Source: an uncultured Alistipes sp. (GTDB lineage: Bacteria > Bacteroidota > Bacteroidia > Bacteroidales > Rikenellaceae). From it: DNA of 9,581 nucleotides. The notes under the pieces were generated by a model. The model was not told the origin of the DNA and did not search any database. It saw nothing but the letters and a program-made list of their open reading frames with translations. The position numbers and the translations under genes were made by a program. Below, one piece after another: positions 1-6,640 of the stretch. Location of the stretch: NCBI GenBank assembly GCA_937880705.1, contig CALGRZ010000036.1, forward strand, positions 1-9,581, given 5' to 3'. Position 1 is the stretch's first letter. Each line of letters starts with the position of its first letter.

Positions 1-745
1 ATGCAAGCTCCAAGCCGTAAGACTCGGTCTCCTGACGCAACAGACGGAAGAGCACCTTGTTGGCGTTGGCGCGCTGTGTGCCAATCTGGATACCAGAGTG
101 ACCACCCTTGAGGCCCTTCACCGTCACGCGGTAACCTGCGAACTTACCCTCCAGGGGCTGCTCACGGTACTTGAACACCACGTTGACATCCAGACCACCT
201 GCGCAGCCAACATAGAGCTCGCCCTCGGTCTCCGAGTCGAGGTTGAGGAGGATATCACCCTTCAGAAGGCCGCTCTTAAGGCCAAAGGCACCATCCATGC
301 CTGTCTCCTCGGTTGCGGTGAAGAGGCACTCCAGCGGGCCGTGTACCAGCTCGGCATCCTCCATAGCTGCCATAGCGGCTGCCAGACCGATACCGTTGTC
401 GGCACCCAGCGTAGTGCCGTTGGCCGTTACCCACTCACCATCGATATATGCCTCGATAGGGTCCTTCTCGAAGTCGAACTCCTTGTCGTTGTTCTTCTGG
501 GGCACCATGTCGGTGTGAGCCTGCATGATGATACCCTTGCGATCCTCCATGCCGGGGGTTGCGGGCTTGTAAACATATACGTTCTGTGCCTCATCCACCT
601 TGTGCTCCAGACCGAGCTCCTCGGCCCACTTCACGATATATGCGCGAATGGCATCCTCGTGGTATGAGGGGTGGGGGATGTTGCAGATCTCGGCAAAGTG
701 CTTCCACACCAGTGCCGGCTTAAGTCCTTTCAGATTCTTGTCCAT
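1..745 (-). CDS. pepD: Aminoacyl-histidine dipeptidase (Xaa-His dipeptidase, peptidase family M20C), C-terminus outside window
   Basis: Cytosolic di-zinc metallopeptidase that cleaves Xaa-His and related dipeptides in peptide salvage. Reading the minus strand from the ATG at 745 gives 248 residues that run off the window edge; the family is usually about 480 residues, so roughly half is present. Visible M20 signatures are HTD (zinc ligand His77, Asp79), LGADNGIG (Asp116, bridging ligand), EE at 146-147 (general base and zinc ligand), NLDSE (Asp170) and the GGHSG motif at 214-218, which opens the lid/dimerisation domain. The N-terminus (LKPALVWKHFAEICNIPHPS) is typical of PepD. It follows phoH by 40 AT-rich bases without an obvious separate terminator, so co-transcription is possible. 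No frameshift is seen. PepT (M20B) is less likely because the N-terminus and the ADNGIG context match M20C. Confidence 0.93.
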   Translation of the reverse strand, partial: MDKNLKGLKPALVWKHFAEICNIPHPSYHEDAIRAYIVKWAEELGLEHKVDEAQNVYVYKPATPGMEDRKGIIMQAHTDMVPQKNNDKEFDFEKDPIEAYIDGEWVTANGTTLGADNGIGLAAAMAAMEDAELVHGPLECLFTATEETGMDGAFGLKSGLLKGDILLNLDSETEGELYVGCAGGLDVNVVFKYREQPLEGKFAGYRVTVKGLKGGHSGIQIGTQRANANKVLFRLLRQETESYGLELA

Positions 746-785
746 ACTCTTTTGGTTTATTAATGATTATTATGTTATATGTATC

Positions 786-1787
786 TTATTCGTTGTTTGA
801 GTGCTCCGTGTGGCGGAGGCTGTTCTCCAACTCGGCGCGCTTCTCGAAGGCCTCGACGATATACTTCACCAGCCTGTGGCGCACGATGTCGCGCTTGTCA
901 AACTCCACGATGCCTATGTCATCTATGTTGCGGAGTGTCTCCATAGCCTTGGTCAGTCCGCTATCCGAGCGGCGGGGCAGGTCTATCTGTGTCACGTCGC
1001 CCGTAACCACGAACTTGGCATTGCGTCCCATGCGTGTTAGGAACATCTTTATCTGCGACATTGTCGTGTTCTGCGCCTCATCGAGGATGACAAAGGCGTT
1101 GTCGAGCGTACGGCCACGCATATAGGCCAGGGGTGCAATCTGCACGGTGCCCTCCTCGATATACTTTTGCAGCTTTGCGGCAGGTATCATGTCGTTGAGC
1201 GCATCGTAGAGGGGCTGCAGATAGGGGTCGAGCTTCTCCTTCATGTCGCCGGGCAGGAAGCCGAGCTTCTCACCGGCCTCCACAGCGGGGCGGGTGAGGA
1301 TTATGCGTCTTACCTCGCGCTCCTTCAGGGCGCGCACTGCCAGGGCTATGGCCGTATAGGTCTTACCCGATCCTGCGGGGCCCACGGCAAAGAGCAGGTC
1401 GTTCTTCTCGGCGAGTTTGACCAGACGCTGCTGGTTGATGGTGCGGGCACGGATGATATTGCCGTTGTTGCCGTAGACGATCACATCCTTGTCCATGGCG
1501 GGGGGCTCGGCCGATAGCTCGGTGAGGCTCGATGAGAAGGCCTGTGACACCACCTCGGATGATATGTGGCCATACTTGATGTAGTAGTCCACCAAGGCGT
1601 TCATCCTGCGCTCGAAGGCTGCCACATCGCTGCGTGAGCCCAGCACCTTGACCTTGTCGCCGCGTGCCACGACCTTCAGCTTGGGTGACAGCTCGCGTAT
1701 CTGCTCCAGATAGACGTTCTGTGCACCATACAGTTCGCGGGCGTCTACACCCTCAATCAAAATCTCCTTTACACTCTCTTCGCTCAT
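786..1787 (-). CDS. phoH: PhoH-family P-loop ATPase/RNA-associated protein
   Basis: Cytosolic ATPase of the PhoH family (333 residues, a normal length for PhoH/YbeZ-type proteins), thought to act in RNA metabolism, often with the endoribonuclease YbeY. The N-terminal part (about 1-95) has the KH-like/PhoH N-domain pattern (LKVVARGDKVKVLGS). The ATPase domain holds Walker A GPAGSGKT at 136-143, the family block LTRPAVEAGEKLGFLPGD at 164-181, and Walker B VILDEAQN at 233-240, followed by the GDVTQIDLP sensor-like segment around 263-271. The start ATG at 1787 is 21 bases after the stop of the upstream beta-barrel gene, so the two are likely co-transcribed from the promoter at 2500-2531. ybeY, a frequent neighbour in other bacteria, is not in the window. 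The assignment to the family is secure; the exact cellular substrate is not known from sequence. Confidence 0.95.
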   Translation of the reverse strand: MSEESVKEILIEGVDARELYGAQNVYLEQIRELSPKLKVVARGDKVKVLGSRSDVAAFERRMNALVDYYIKYGHISSEVVSQAFSSSLTELSAEPPAMDKDVIVYGNNGNIIRARTINQQRLVKLAEKNDLLFAVGPAGSGKTYTAIALAVRALKEREVRRIILTRPAVEAGEKLGFLPGDMKEKLDPYLQPLYDALNDMIPAAKLQKYIEEGTVQIAPLAYMRGRTLDNAFVILDEAQNTTMSQIKMFLTRMGRNAKFVVTGDVTQIDLPRRSDSGLTKAMETLRNIDDIGIVEFDKRDIVRHRLVKYIVEAFEKRAELENSLRHTEHSNNE

Positions 1788-1808
1788 ATAATGCGTTTAG
1801 CTTCTTCA

Positions 1809-2429
1809 TTAAAAAATCACCGCAAAGCCCACCGTGATGCGGTGTCCACGGGTTGTAAACTCTTCGCCCTGGTATTGGTTCAGGGTCTCTTTCAGCTCGT
1901 GTATGTAGCGCGCCTCGACCTGGAAGTGGCCACCCAGACATACTGCGACACCTCCTGCGAGGCTCACCGTGGGGTGGAGGTTGCCAAACTCCATTGTCGT
2001 GTTGTCGGCCATGTATTGAGCCTTGCTCATCAGCGTGAACATCGGGCCGAGGTTCAGCCGAAGCCTCGAGCCGAGCATGCGTAGCGAGAAGAGCAGCGGC
2101 AGATCCATCGTCGTGGTCTTGACCTTGTGTTCGCTATTGCCCAGCTTCGCCATAAGCGACCCCTTCTGGTAGCCCACCTCGGCCTCAATGGCGAAGTTGC
2201 GGCCAATGCATACAGCCATGTCGAAGTGGCCGCCAAAGCCTATGCGTGGCGAGAGGCTGATGGCGGGGTTGCTCACCTCGCGGATGCCGGTTATGGCAGC
2301 ATCGAGGCCCACGCCCATCTCCATACGCACCTTGCGCTCGGGCTCACCGGTGTGGCCAAAAGGCTGTGCCGAAACGGTGACAGCCATGAGGAGTGCCACT
2401 GCCAGAGCTATATATCTTGCGCCTTTCAT
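1809..2429 (-). CDS. Outer-membrane beta-barrel protein (PorT-like, OMP_b-brl_2 type)
   Basis: A 206-residue secreted protein. Residues 1-21 form a clear Sec signal peptide (basic start, hydrophobic core, cleavage expected after VSA before Gln22). The mature part alternates polar and hydrophobic residues in strands typical of a small barrel of about eight strands (for example RKVRMEMGVGLDAAI, FDMAVCIGRNFAIEAEVGYQKGS, FQVEARYIHEL, HRITVGFAVIF) and ends in Phe, as outer-membrane barrels do. This resembles the PorT/outer-membrane beta-barrel domain common in Bacteroidota; function is otherwise unknown. It is the first gene of a minus-strand cluster with phoH, and its own Bacteroidota-type promoter lies about 70 bases upstream. 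The pairing with cytosolic PhoH is probably a matter of shared transcription, not shared function. Confidence 0.8.
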   Translation of the reverse strand: MKGARYIALAVALLMAVTVSAQPFGHTGEPERKVRMEMGVGLDAAITGIREVSNPAISLSPRIGFGGHFDMAVCIGRNFAIEAEVGYQKGSLMAKLGNSEHKVKTTTMDLPLLFSLRMLGSRLRLNLGPMFTLMSKAQYMADNTTMEFGNLHPTVSLAGGVAVCLGGHFQVEARYIHELKETLNQYQGEEFTTRGHRITVGFAVIF

Positions 2430-2499
2430 ACTACGTTACGTTGCTCGTCGGTCGGCTGTTGCATGGGTTTGTGCGCAACTACACCGCCCGATCATCTTT

Positions 2500-2531
2500 C
2501 AAAGGTACGATTTTTTATAAAAAAAACCAAA
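2500..2531 (-). promoter_or_regulatory. Bacteroidota-type promoter for the beta-barrel/phoH cluster
   Basis: On the minus strand TTTG (2531-2528) is followed after 20 bases by TACCTTTG (2507-2500), matching the TTTG-N19/20-TAnnTTTG pattern of the primary sigma factor of Bacteroidota. The start of transcription would fall near 2495, leaving a leader of about 65 bases before the ATG at 2429. It lies back to back with the der promoter. Confidence 0.7.
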
Positions 2532-2579
2532 ATGTGGACCATTTATTTTGTTATGCTTTTAATTTTGCGGTAATTCGCT

Positions 2580-2587
2580 TATCTTTG
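2580..2587 (+). promoter_or_regulatory. -7 element of the der promoter
   Basis: TATCTTTG fits the Bacteroidota -7 consensus TAnnTTTG exactly. The region expected for the -33 element (about 2555-2561) reads GCTTTTA, a weak match to TTTG. Transcription would start near 2593, giving der a leader of about 75 nt. The call rests mainly on the -7 match and position. Confidence 0.6.
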
Positions 2588-2597
2588 TGGCGCGATA

Positions 2598-2662
2598 TTG
2601 CGTTAAGGTCACAGATGTGATATCTGGGATAACGTAGTACAGGTGATAATTTTATAACGCAA
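2598..2662 (+). promoter_or_regulatory. Structured der leader with two competing hairpins
   Basis: The leader contains one left arm, TTGCGTTA (2598-2605), and two possible partners. TAACGTA (2630-2636) pairs with it over 7 bp (one G-U) and encloses a second small stem, CAGAT (2612-2616) with ATCTG (2622-2626). TAACGCAA (2655-2662) pairs with it perfectly over 8 bp and ends 6 bases before the der ATG at 2669. The two foldings exclude each other, and only the second occupies the ribosome-landing region. That this controls translation is inference; it does not match a riboswitch class I recognise. Confidence 0.4.
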
Positions 2663-2668
2663 CAAACT

Positions 2669-3973
2669 ATGAGTTTAGTAGCTATTGTAGGTCGCCCCAA
2701 CGTGGGTAAGTCGACGCTCTTCAACCGCCTTGTGGGCCAGCGTCAGGCTATTGTTGATGAGACCGCGGGTACCACCCGTGACCGTCACTATGGTAAGACC
2801 GATTGGAATGGTAAGGAGTTTTCGGTGATCGACACCGGAGGATATACGGTCAACTCGGAGGATATCTTCGAGGACGAGATTCGCCGTCAGGTGATGTTGG
2901 CTATCGACGAGGCCGACCTCATCCTCTTCCTCGTTGAGGTGCGCACGGGCATCACCGATCTGGATATGATGATGGCCGACATCCTGCGCCGCTCGGGTAA
3001 GAAGGTTATGTTGGTCTGCAACAAGGTAGATACCTACGACCTTATATACTTCTCGCACGAGTTCCACGCGCTGGGTCTTGGCGAGCCCTTCTGCATCAGC
3101 TCGATGTCGGGTAGCGGTACGGGCGATATGATGGATGCCATCCTTGCCAACCTGCCCGAGGATACCTCGGCCGAGTACGATGCCACGCTGCCCCGCATTG
3201 CCATTGTGGGTCGCCCCAACGTGGGTAAGTCGTCAATGACCAATGCCCTGCTGGGTCAGGAGCGTAACATTGTGACCAACGTGGCCGGCACCACGCGAGA
3301 CTCGATACACACCCGCTACAATATGTACGGCATGGACTTCTACCTTATCGACACGGCCGGTATGCGTAAGAAGGGTAAGGTGACCGAGGATCTGGAGTTC
3401 TACTCTGTGATGCGCTCTATCCGCGCTATCGAGAATTCGGATGTGTGTGTGCTTATGCTTGATGCCGAGCAGGGTATCGAGTCACAGGATTTGAACATCC
3501 ACAACCTTATCGTGCGCAACCGCAAGGGTTGTGTCATCGTAGTCAACAAGTGGGATCTGGTCGAGAAGGATAGCAACACCATGAAGGTGTGGCGCGAGTT
3601 CCTGGAGAAGAAGCTCGCTCCGTTCAGCGACATTCCGATCATCTTCACCTCGGTGATCAACAAGCAGCGTATCCTCGATGTGTTGCAGAATGCCATTCGC
3701 GTCTATCAGTCGCGCAAGCGTCGTATCTCTACCTCGGAGCTTAACGACTTCTTCCTGCCGCTTATCGAGAACTATCCTCCCGCAGCTACCAAGGGTAAGT
3801 ACATCAAGATTAAGTACGTCACGCAGCTGCCTACGCCCACGCCGCAGTTTGCCTTCTTTGTCAACCTGCCCCAGTACATCAAGGAGTCGTACCGACGTTT
3901 CCTCGAGAATAAGATGCGCGAGCAGTGGGACTTCTCGGGCGTGCCCATCCAGATATACTTCCGTCAGAAGTAG
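2669..3973 (+). CDS. der: Ribosome biogenesis GTPase Der (EngA), double G-domain
   Basis: Essential GTPase that assists maturation of the 50S ribosomal subunit. The 434 residues are of normal length. G-domain 1 shows G1 GRPNVGKST (8-16), G3 DTGG (55-58) and G4 NKVD (118-121). G-domain 2 shows GRPNVGKSS (181-189), DTAG (228-231) and NKWD (293-296). The rest (about 350-434) is the KH-like RNA-binding domain characteristic of Der ([20 protein letters not shown], then [20 protein letters not shown]). The start ATG at 2669 gives the canonical [15 protein letters not shown] opening. It is transcribed alone, divergent from the beta-barrel/phoH cluster, and ends before a strong hairpin. Codon use is GC-rich and regular; nothing is missing. 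Confidence 0.98.
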   Translation: MSLVAIVGRPNVGKSTLFNRLVGQRQAIVDETAGTTRDRHYGKTDWNGKEFSVIDTGGYTVNSEDIFEDEIRRQVMLAIDEADLILFLVEVRTGITDLDMMMADILRRSGKKVMLVCNKVDTYDLIYFSHEFHALGLGEPFCISSMSGSGTGDMMDAILANLPEDTSAEYDATLPRIAIVGRPNVGKSSMTNALLGQERNIVTNVAGTTRDSIHTRYNMYGMDFYLIDTAGMRKKGKVTEDLEFYSVMRSIRAIENSDVCVLMLDAEQGIESQDLNIHNLIVRNRKGCVIVVNKWDLVEKDSNTMKVWREFLEKKLAPFSDIPIIFTSVINKQRILDVLQNAIRVYQSRKRRISTSELNDFFLPLIENYPPAATKGKYIKIKYVTQLPTPTPQFAFFVNLPQYIKESYRRFLENKMREQWDFSGVPIQIYFRQK

Positions 3974-3987
3974 TATTAGGCCATACT

Positions 3988-4001
3988 GCGCATATATGCG
4001 C
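3988..4001. repeat. 14-bp perfect palindrome
   Basis: GCGCATATATGCGC is self-complementary and lies 14 bases after the der stop, just before the large hairpin at 4014-4055. It could be part of a transcription-end structure or a protein-binding site; nothing in the sequence decides this. Confidence 0.45.
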
Positions 4002-4013
4002 GTTGCCGCAATG

Positions 4014-4055
4014 CAAGACCCCGCGGGTAGCACCAGTGCCTTCCGCGGGGTCTTG
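4014..4055. terminator. Hairpin terminator between convergent der and the OhrR operon
   Basis: Arms CAAGACCCCGCGG (4014-4026) and CCGCGGGGTCTTG (4043-4055) pair perfectly over 13 bp around a 16-base loop. On the plus strand TATCTTTTG follows, a modest T-rich tail, so it most likely terminates der. On the minus strand the bases after the stem are not T-rich, so for the convergent operon (ending at 4075) it may serve as a 3'-end stabiliser instead. Confidence 0.7.
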
Positions 4056-4074
4056 TATCTTTTGCTCTATGTCG

Positions 4075-4350
4075 CTACTTATCTGCCTTGCCTATTATCC
4101 ACGAGCGGATACGTCGCCAGCCCTCGACACCAACTATGGCGAGTCCGGCATATTGGGTGGTCTTGGCCATGCCGAAGAGCACAAACCATAGTACGCCCTT
4201 TGCTGCGGCCGAGATGGGCAGAGCCATCTGCGCAAACGACAGGATGTAGAACACCACGCACGATACTAACACGATGACTCCCGTGCGGAATGACAACCTG
4301 CGCAGAAAGTTCTGAATATGCTCCAATACTATTTTAAATCTCCGCTTCAC
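4075..4350 (-). CDS. Small two-helix membrane protein of unknown function (copy A)
   Basis: A 91-residue protein with a basic N-terminus (MKRRFKIV...RRLSFRTG), a first hydrophobic segment at about 24-42 and a second at about 50-75, then a basic tail (WRRIRSW...K). I do not recognise the family. It starts at GTG, whose G (4350) is also the last base of the preceding gene's TAG stop (1-base overlap), which argues for translational coupling within the glutathione peroxidase-ohrR operon. A paralogue at 7763-8035 shares about 55 of 69 core residues (hand count), including the run FYILSFAQMALPIS and AKTTQYAGL. Conservation of the loop and helix faces, not just hydrophobicity, suggests a specific role, perhaps as a small subunit or membrane anchor. 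It is the last gene of its operon. Confidence 0.8.
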   Translation of the reverse strand: MKRRFKIVLEHIQNFLRRLSFRTGVIVLVSCVVFYILSFAQMALPISAAAKGVLWFVLFGMAKTTQYAGLAIVGVEGWRRIRSWIIGKADK

Positions 4351-4532
4351 TACTTCTTTATGTTGTATTGTGTTCGCAGAGCACTCTTCTGCTCCTCGTT
4401 CAGTGAGTTAAAGTATGCTTTCCAGCCTGGGCAGAAGCCAATATGCCAGTGCCAGAAACGTCCCATGAGTGATGATGGGTTTTTATCATACTTCGCACGG
4501 ATGGGACAGCTCGAACATTTGTGGTTTGCCAT
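4350..4532 (-). CDS. 60-residue Cys/His-rich protein, possible metal or redox site
   Basis: From the ATG at 4532, seven bases after the ohrR stop, the protein is 60 residues: MANHKCSSCPIRAKY at the start and a basic end. An upstream in-frame ATG (4589) would extend it by 19 residues into ohrR and is less likely. It has a CxxC (Cys6, Cys9), a central aromatic/His cluster GRFWHWHIGFCPGW with His28, His30 and Cys34, and charged helix-prone residues after 45. The C-x2-C ... H-x-H-x3-C spacing could bind zinc or an iron-sulfur cluster, or act in thiol chemistry; this is inference. No signal peptide or membrane span is seen, so it is probably cytosolic. Its place between ohrR and a membrane protein gene suggests involvement in the peroxide response. 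The family is unknown to me. Confidence 0.75.
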   Translation of the reverse strand: MANHKCSSCPIRAKYDKNPSSLMGRFWHWHIGFCPGWKAYFNSLNEEQKSALRTQYNIKK

Positions 4533-4539
4533 AGTTAAG

Positions 4540-4968
4540 TTAATCTTTAAGTGTTTGTAAAAGTTTGTGCAGCAGTCGATGTAGTTCAATAGCCTCGCTG
4601 CTGTCGAGTGTTACACATTGACGCATCTTTACGGGTACTTGCGCAACCGTGTCGTGAAGCTCCTCGCCACTTGTGGTGAGCGATACGGTTACCTTGCGCT
4701 CGTCGATGTCATTGCGCTCGCGGCGTATCCACCCCTTTGTCTCCATCTTCTTAAGTAGTGGTGTGAGAGTGCCCGAGTCGAGCAGTAGTAGTTCGCCAAG
4801 CTCCTTTACGGTAAGTCGCTTATGCTCCCACATCGCCATCATGGTTATGTACTGCGTATATGTCAGCCCGATAGGGTCAAGAAGTGGGCGATAGCGACGT
4901 ACCACCTCCTTGGCTGCGGCGTATAGCGGGAAGCAGAGTTGTTTCTCAAGTTTTAGGCCTTCGTTCAT
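4540..4968 (-). CDS. ohrR: OhrR-type organic-peroxide-sensing repressor (MarR family)
   Basis: 142-residue winged-helix regulator. It aligns from memory with Bacillus subtilis OhrR through LKLEKQLCFPLYAAAKEV, RYRPLLDPIGLTYTQY, LTVKELGELLLLDSGTLTPLLKKME and ERKVTVSLT. The peroxidatic Cys of OhrR (Cys15 in B. subtilis) corresponds to Cys12, and the two tyrosines that hydrogen-bond it (Tyr29 and Tyr40 there) correspond to Tyr26 and Tyr37, with the same spacing. A second cysteine, Cys118, is near the position of the resolving Cys127 of Xanthomonas OhrR, which suggests a two-Cys sensing type. Oxidation by organic hydroperoxides should release DNA. The gene lies six bases after the peroxidase gene it presumably controls, and the likely operator is the palindrome at 5464-5490, so it would also repress itself. 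Confidence 0.9.
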   Translation of the reverse strand: MNEGLKLEKQLCFPLYAAAKEVVRRYRPLLDPIGLTYTQYITMMAMWEHKRLTVKELGELLLLDSGTLTPLLKKMETKGWIRRERNDIDERKVTVSLTTSGEELHDTVAQVPVKMRQCVTLDSSEAIELHRLLHKLLQTLKD

Positions 4969-4974
4969 AGTCGT

Positions 4975-5451
4975 TTATAGTAGTTTTTCTATGTAGGGTG
5001 CAATCTTTTCGGGCGGTGTTGTCGGCGAGAAACGCTCTATGACTTTGCCACTGCGCGAGATGAGAAACTTTGTGAAGTTCCATTTGATGGCCGAGAAGAG
5101 TACTCCGCCACGCTCCTGCTTCAGATAGGTGTATAATGGTTCAGCACTCTTGCCGTTGACATCAACCTTGGCCATCAACCTGAATGAGGTCTTGTACTTC
5201 AGCTCACAAAAGCTCTTTATCCCGGCCTCGTCGAGAGGCGACTGCTTCAGAAATTGGTTGCAGGGGAAGTCCAATATTTCGAAACCTTTAGCCTTGTACT
5301 TGTCGTATAGAGCCTGCAGACCCTTATATTGTGGTGTAAAGCCACACTCGGTAGCAGAGTTGACTATGAGAAGTACTTTGCCGCGATACTCCTCCATGCA
5401 TACCTCATTGCCGGCAGCGTCCTTGACCGTGAAATCGTATATAGAGCCCAT
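4975..5451 (-). CDS. Glutathione peroxidase-like thiol peroxidase (GPx family)
   Basis: Reduces hydrogen peroxide or organic hydroperoxides; bacterial Cys-type members often use thioredoxin. From the ATG at 5451 the protein is 158 residues, a normal length; the ATG at 5502 upstream would place the start within the promoter and adds an unrelated N-terminus. The catalytic tetrad is present: peroxidatic Cys36 in NSATECGFTPQY, Gln66 in DFPCNQF, Trp124 and Asn125 in KWNFTKFL. Cys64 in FPCNQF is the usual candidate resolving cysteine of the thioredoxin-dependent subgroup. Cys replaces selenocysteine. No signal peptide, so cytosolic. It heads the operon with ohrR, the 60-residue Cys/His protein and the small membrane protein, and has a textbook promoter overlapped by an OhrR-type palindrome. 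Confidence 0.95.
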   Translation of the reverse strand: MGSIYDFTVKDAAGNEVCMEEYRGKVLLIVNSATECGFTPQYKGLQALYDKYKAKGFEILDFPCNQFLKQSPLDEAGIKSFCELKYKTSFRLMAKVDVNGKSAEPLYTYLKQERGGVLFSAIKWNFTKFLISRSGKVIERFSPTTPPEKIAPYIEKLL

Positions 5452-5463
5452 ACTTATGTGTAC

Positions 5464-5490
5464 GTTGTGTAAAATTAAATTGTACACAAC
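5464..5490. promoter_or_regulatory. Putative OhrR operator (27-nt imperfect palindrome)
   Basis: Left arm GTTGTGTAAAATT (5464-5476), centre A (5477) and right arm AATTGTACACAAC (5478-5490) form a palindrome with one mismatched pair out of 13. The inner part fits the known OhrR box TACAATT-N-AATTGTA except for that mismatch. It begins at the last base of the -7 element and covers the expected transcription start of the peroxidase operon, ideal for repression. Confidence 0.75.
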
Positions 5491-5520
5491 AAAGATAAAC
5501 AAAAATTCTGCTACAACAAA
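5490..5520 (-). promoter_or_regulatory. Promoter of the glutathione peroxidase-ohrR operon
   Basis: On the minus strand TTTG (5520-5517), 19 bases, then TATCTTTG (5497-5490): an exact match to the Bacteroidota consensus TTTG-N19-TAnnTTTG. Start of transcription would fall near 5484, inside the palindrome, with a leader of roughly 30 bases. Confidence 0.8.
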
Positions 5521-5591
5521 ATATCTGTTGAACTATTTCTGTGATGGGCGGGTAGCTCTCTTTATGTTCGATGCCAAAAAGTTGGTTTCAC

Positions 5592-5623
5592 ATTGTCGTT
5601 TAACATATTTTTTCGTACCTTTG
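5592..5623 (+). promoter_or_regulatory. Promoter of the first 5'-nucleotidase gene
   Basis: ATTG (5592-5595), 20 bases, then TACCTTTG (5616-5623), a good fit to the Bacteroidota promoter. The leader is short, about 18 bases to the ATG at 5646. It diverges from the peroxidase operon promoter within a 194-base intergenic region; the stretch 5521-5591 between them shows nothing further. Confidence 0.6.
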
Positions 5624-5645
5624 AAGAGTTAAAACCAAAGATATT

Positions 5646-6563
5646 ATGGCTTTCCCAATAGAGAATAAACTTGTCGTTGCCGTGTCATCCTCGGCTCTGT
5701 TCGATCTGTCGGAGTCCGACAAGGTCTATAACGAGTCGGGCCTGCAGGAGTACCGTCGCTACCAAGAGGAGAACATAGATGTGCCTCTGGCCAAGGGTGT
5801 TGCCTTTCCCTTTGTAAAGCGATTGTTGAGCTTCAATGAGATCTTTCCGGAGGAGCAGCCCGTTGAGGTTGTGCTACTCTCGCGTAACTCGCCCGAGACG
5901 GGCTTAAGGGTCTTTCGCACCATCAACCACTACGGCCTTAACATCACGCGCGCCTCGTTCTTCTCGGGGGAGTCGCCCTATAAGTATCTGCCGGCGTTCA
6001 ATGCGTCGCTCTTCCTCTCGGCCTCGGAGCGCGATGTTAAGTGCGCCTGTGATGCGGGCTATGCCGCCGGTAGGGTGCTGGATAGCGAGGTTATGGACGA
6101 TGCCTCGGATAACGAGCTGCGCATCGCCTTTGACTTCGACGGTGTGATTGCCGACGACGAGTCCGAGAAGATATACAAGGAGCAGGGCCTCTCGGCCTTC
6201 CACAAGCATGAGGCTGCCACCAAGCGACCTCTCGACCCGGGGCCACTGGCCGACCTGCTGATGAAGATATCCAACCTGCAGAAGCTCGAGACGCAGCGCA
6301 TGGCGCACAACCCCGACTACCGTCGCTGGCTGAAGATATCGATAGTCACGGCTCGCAACGCCCCTGCCCACGAGCGTGTGGTTAACACGCTGAAGAGCTG
6401 GGGTGTGGAGGTTACGGAGGCATTCTTCATGGGTGGCATATCGAAGGATAGGGTGTTGGAGATTATGCGTCCCCACATCTTCTTCGATGACCAGATGTCG
6501 CACTTGGTGCATCTGCGTAACGTGCCTGCGGTACATATCCCGATGGGTATTCGCAACGAGTAA
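5646..6563 (+). CDS. Cytosolic 5'-nucleotidase, NT5C1-like HAD hydrolase (copy 1)
   Basis: 305-residue homologue of the 5'-nucleotidase family best known from animal cytosolic 5'-nucleotidase IA, which dephosphorylates AMP and other nucleoside monophosphates. Shared blocks include VVAVSSSALFDL, GVAFPFVKRLLSFN, an NHYGLNITR strand, LFLSASERDV and the C-terminal PHIFFDDQMSHL. HAD motifs are visible: DFDGV (Asp163, Asp165) as nucleophile and acid/base, IVTARNAP (Thr235) as motif II, GGISKDR (Lys267) as motif III, and FFDDQ (Asp281, Asp282) as motif IV. Unlike the animal enzyme, which has FDGDAV, this protein keeps the canonical HAD DxDxV. No signal peptide, so cytosolic; nucleotide pool balance or salvage is the likely role, substrate unproven. 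The gene is GC-rich like the housekeeping genes and appears monocistronic. Confidence 0.88.
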   Translation: MAFPIENKLVVAVSSSALFDLSESDKVYNESGLQEYRRYQEENIDVPLAKGVAFPFVKRLLSFNEIFPEEQPVEVVLLSRNSPETGLRVFRTINHYGLNITRASFFSGESPYKYLPAFNASLFLSASERDVKCACDAGYAAGRVLDSEVMDDASDNELRIAFDFDGVIADDESEKIYKEQGLSAFHKHEAATKRPLDPGPLADLLMKISNLQKLETQRMAHNPDYRRWLKISIVTARNAPAHERVVNTLKSWGVEVTEAFFMGGISKDRVLEIMRPHIFFDDQMSHLVHLRNVPAVHIPMGIRNE

Positions 6564-6569
6564 TCGGTG

Positions 6570-6597
6570 ACTCTTACCGAGTTGTGGTGATAAGAGT
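6570..6597 (+). other. Weak hairpin after the first 5'-nucleotidase gene
   Basis: ACTCTTA (6570-6576) and TAAGAGT (6591-6597) pair over 7 bp around a 14-base loop, seven bases after the stop codon. No T-run follows, so it may be a 3'-end stem without being an efficient intrinsic terminator. Confidence 0.35.
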
Positions 6598-6640
6598 GGC
6601 CTAAAATAGCAACCGTGCAGCTCTAATATTGGATTAAAAT

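Noticed and set aside
98..667. Plus-strand open frame of 189 residues
   Set aside because: It lies entirely antisense to pepD, whose protein carries all M20 catalytic motifs; the plus-strand translation is Leu/Val/His-rich with no recognisable domain.
3482..4033. Minus-strand open frame of 183 residues
   Set aside because: Antisense shadow of der, caused by the GC-rich codon pattern; no promoter and no domain.
3678..4277. Plus-strand open frame of 199 residues across the der end
   Set aside because: It overlaps the KH domain of der in another frame, is extremely Ser/Arg-rich, runs through the hairpin at 4014-4055 and is antisense to the small membrane protein gene.
5129..5632. Plus-strand open frame of 167 residues
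   Set aside because: It runs antisense through the glutathione peroxidase start and through both promoters of the intergenic region; no coding signature.
5904..6536. Minus-strand open frame of 210 residues
   Set aside because: Antisense to the first 5'-nucleotidase gene; a corresponding frame is not preserved over the second copy despite the conserved protein, showing that it is not under selection.
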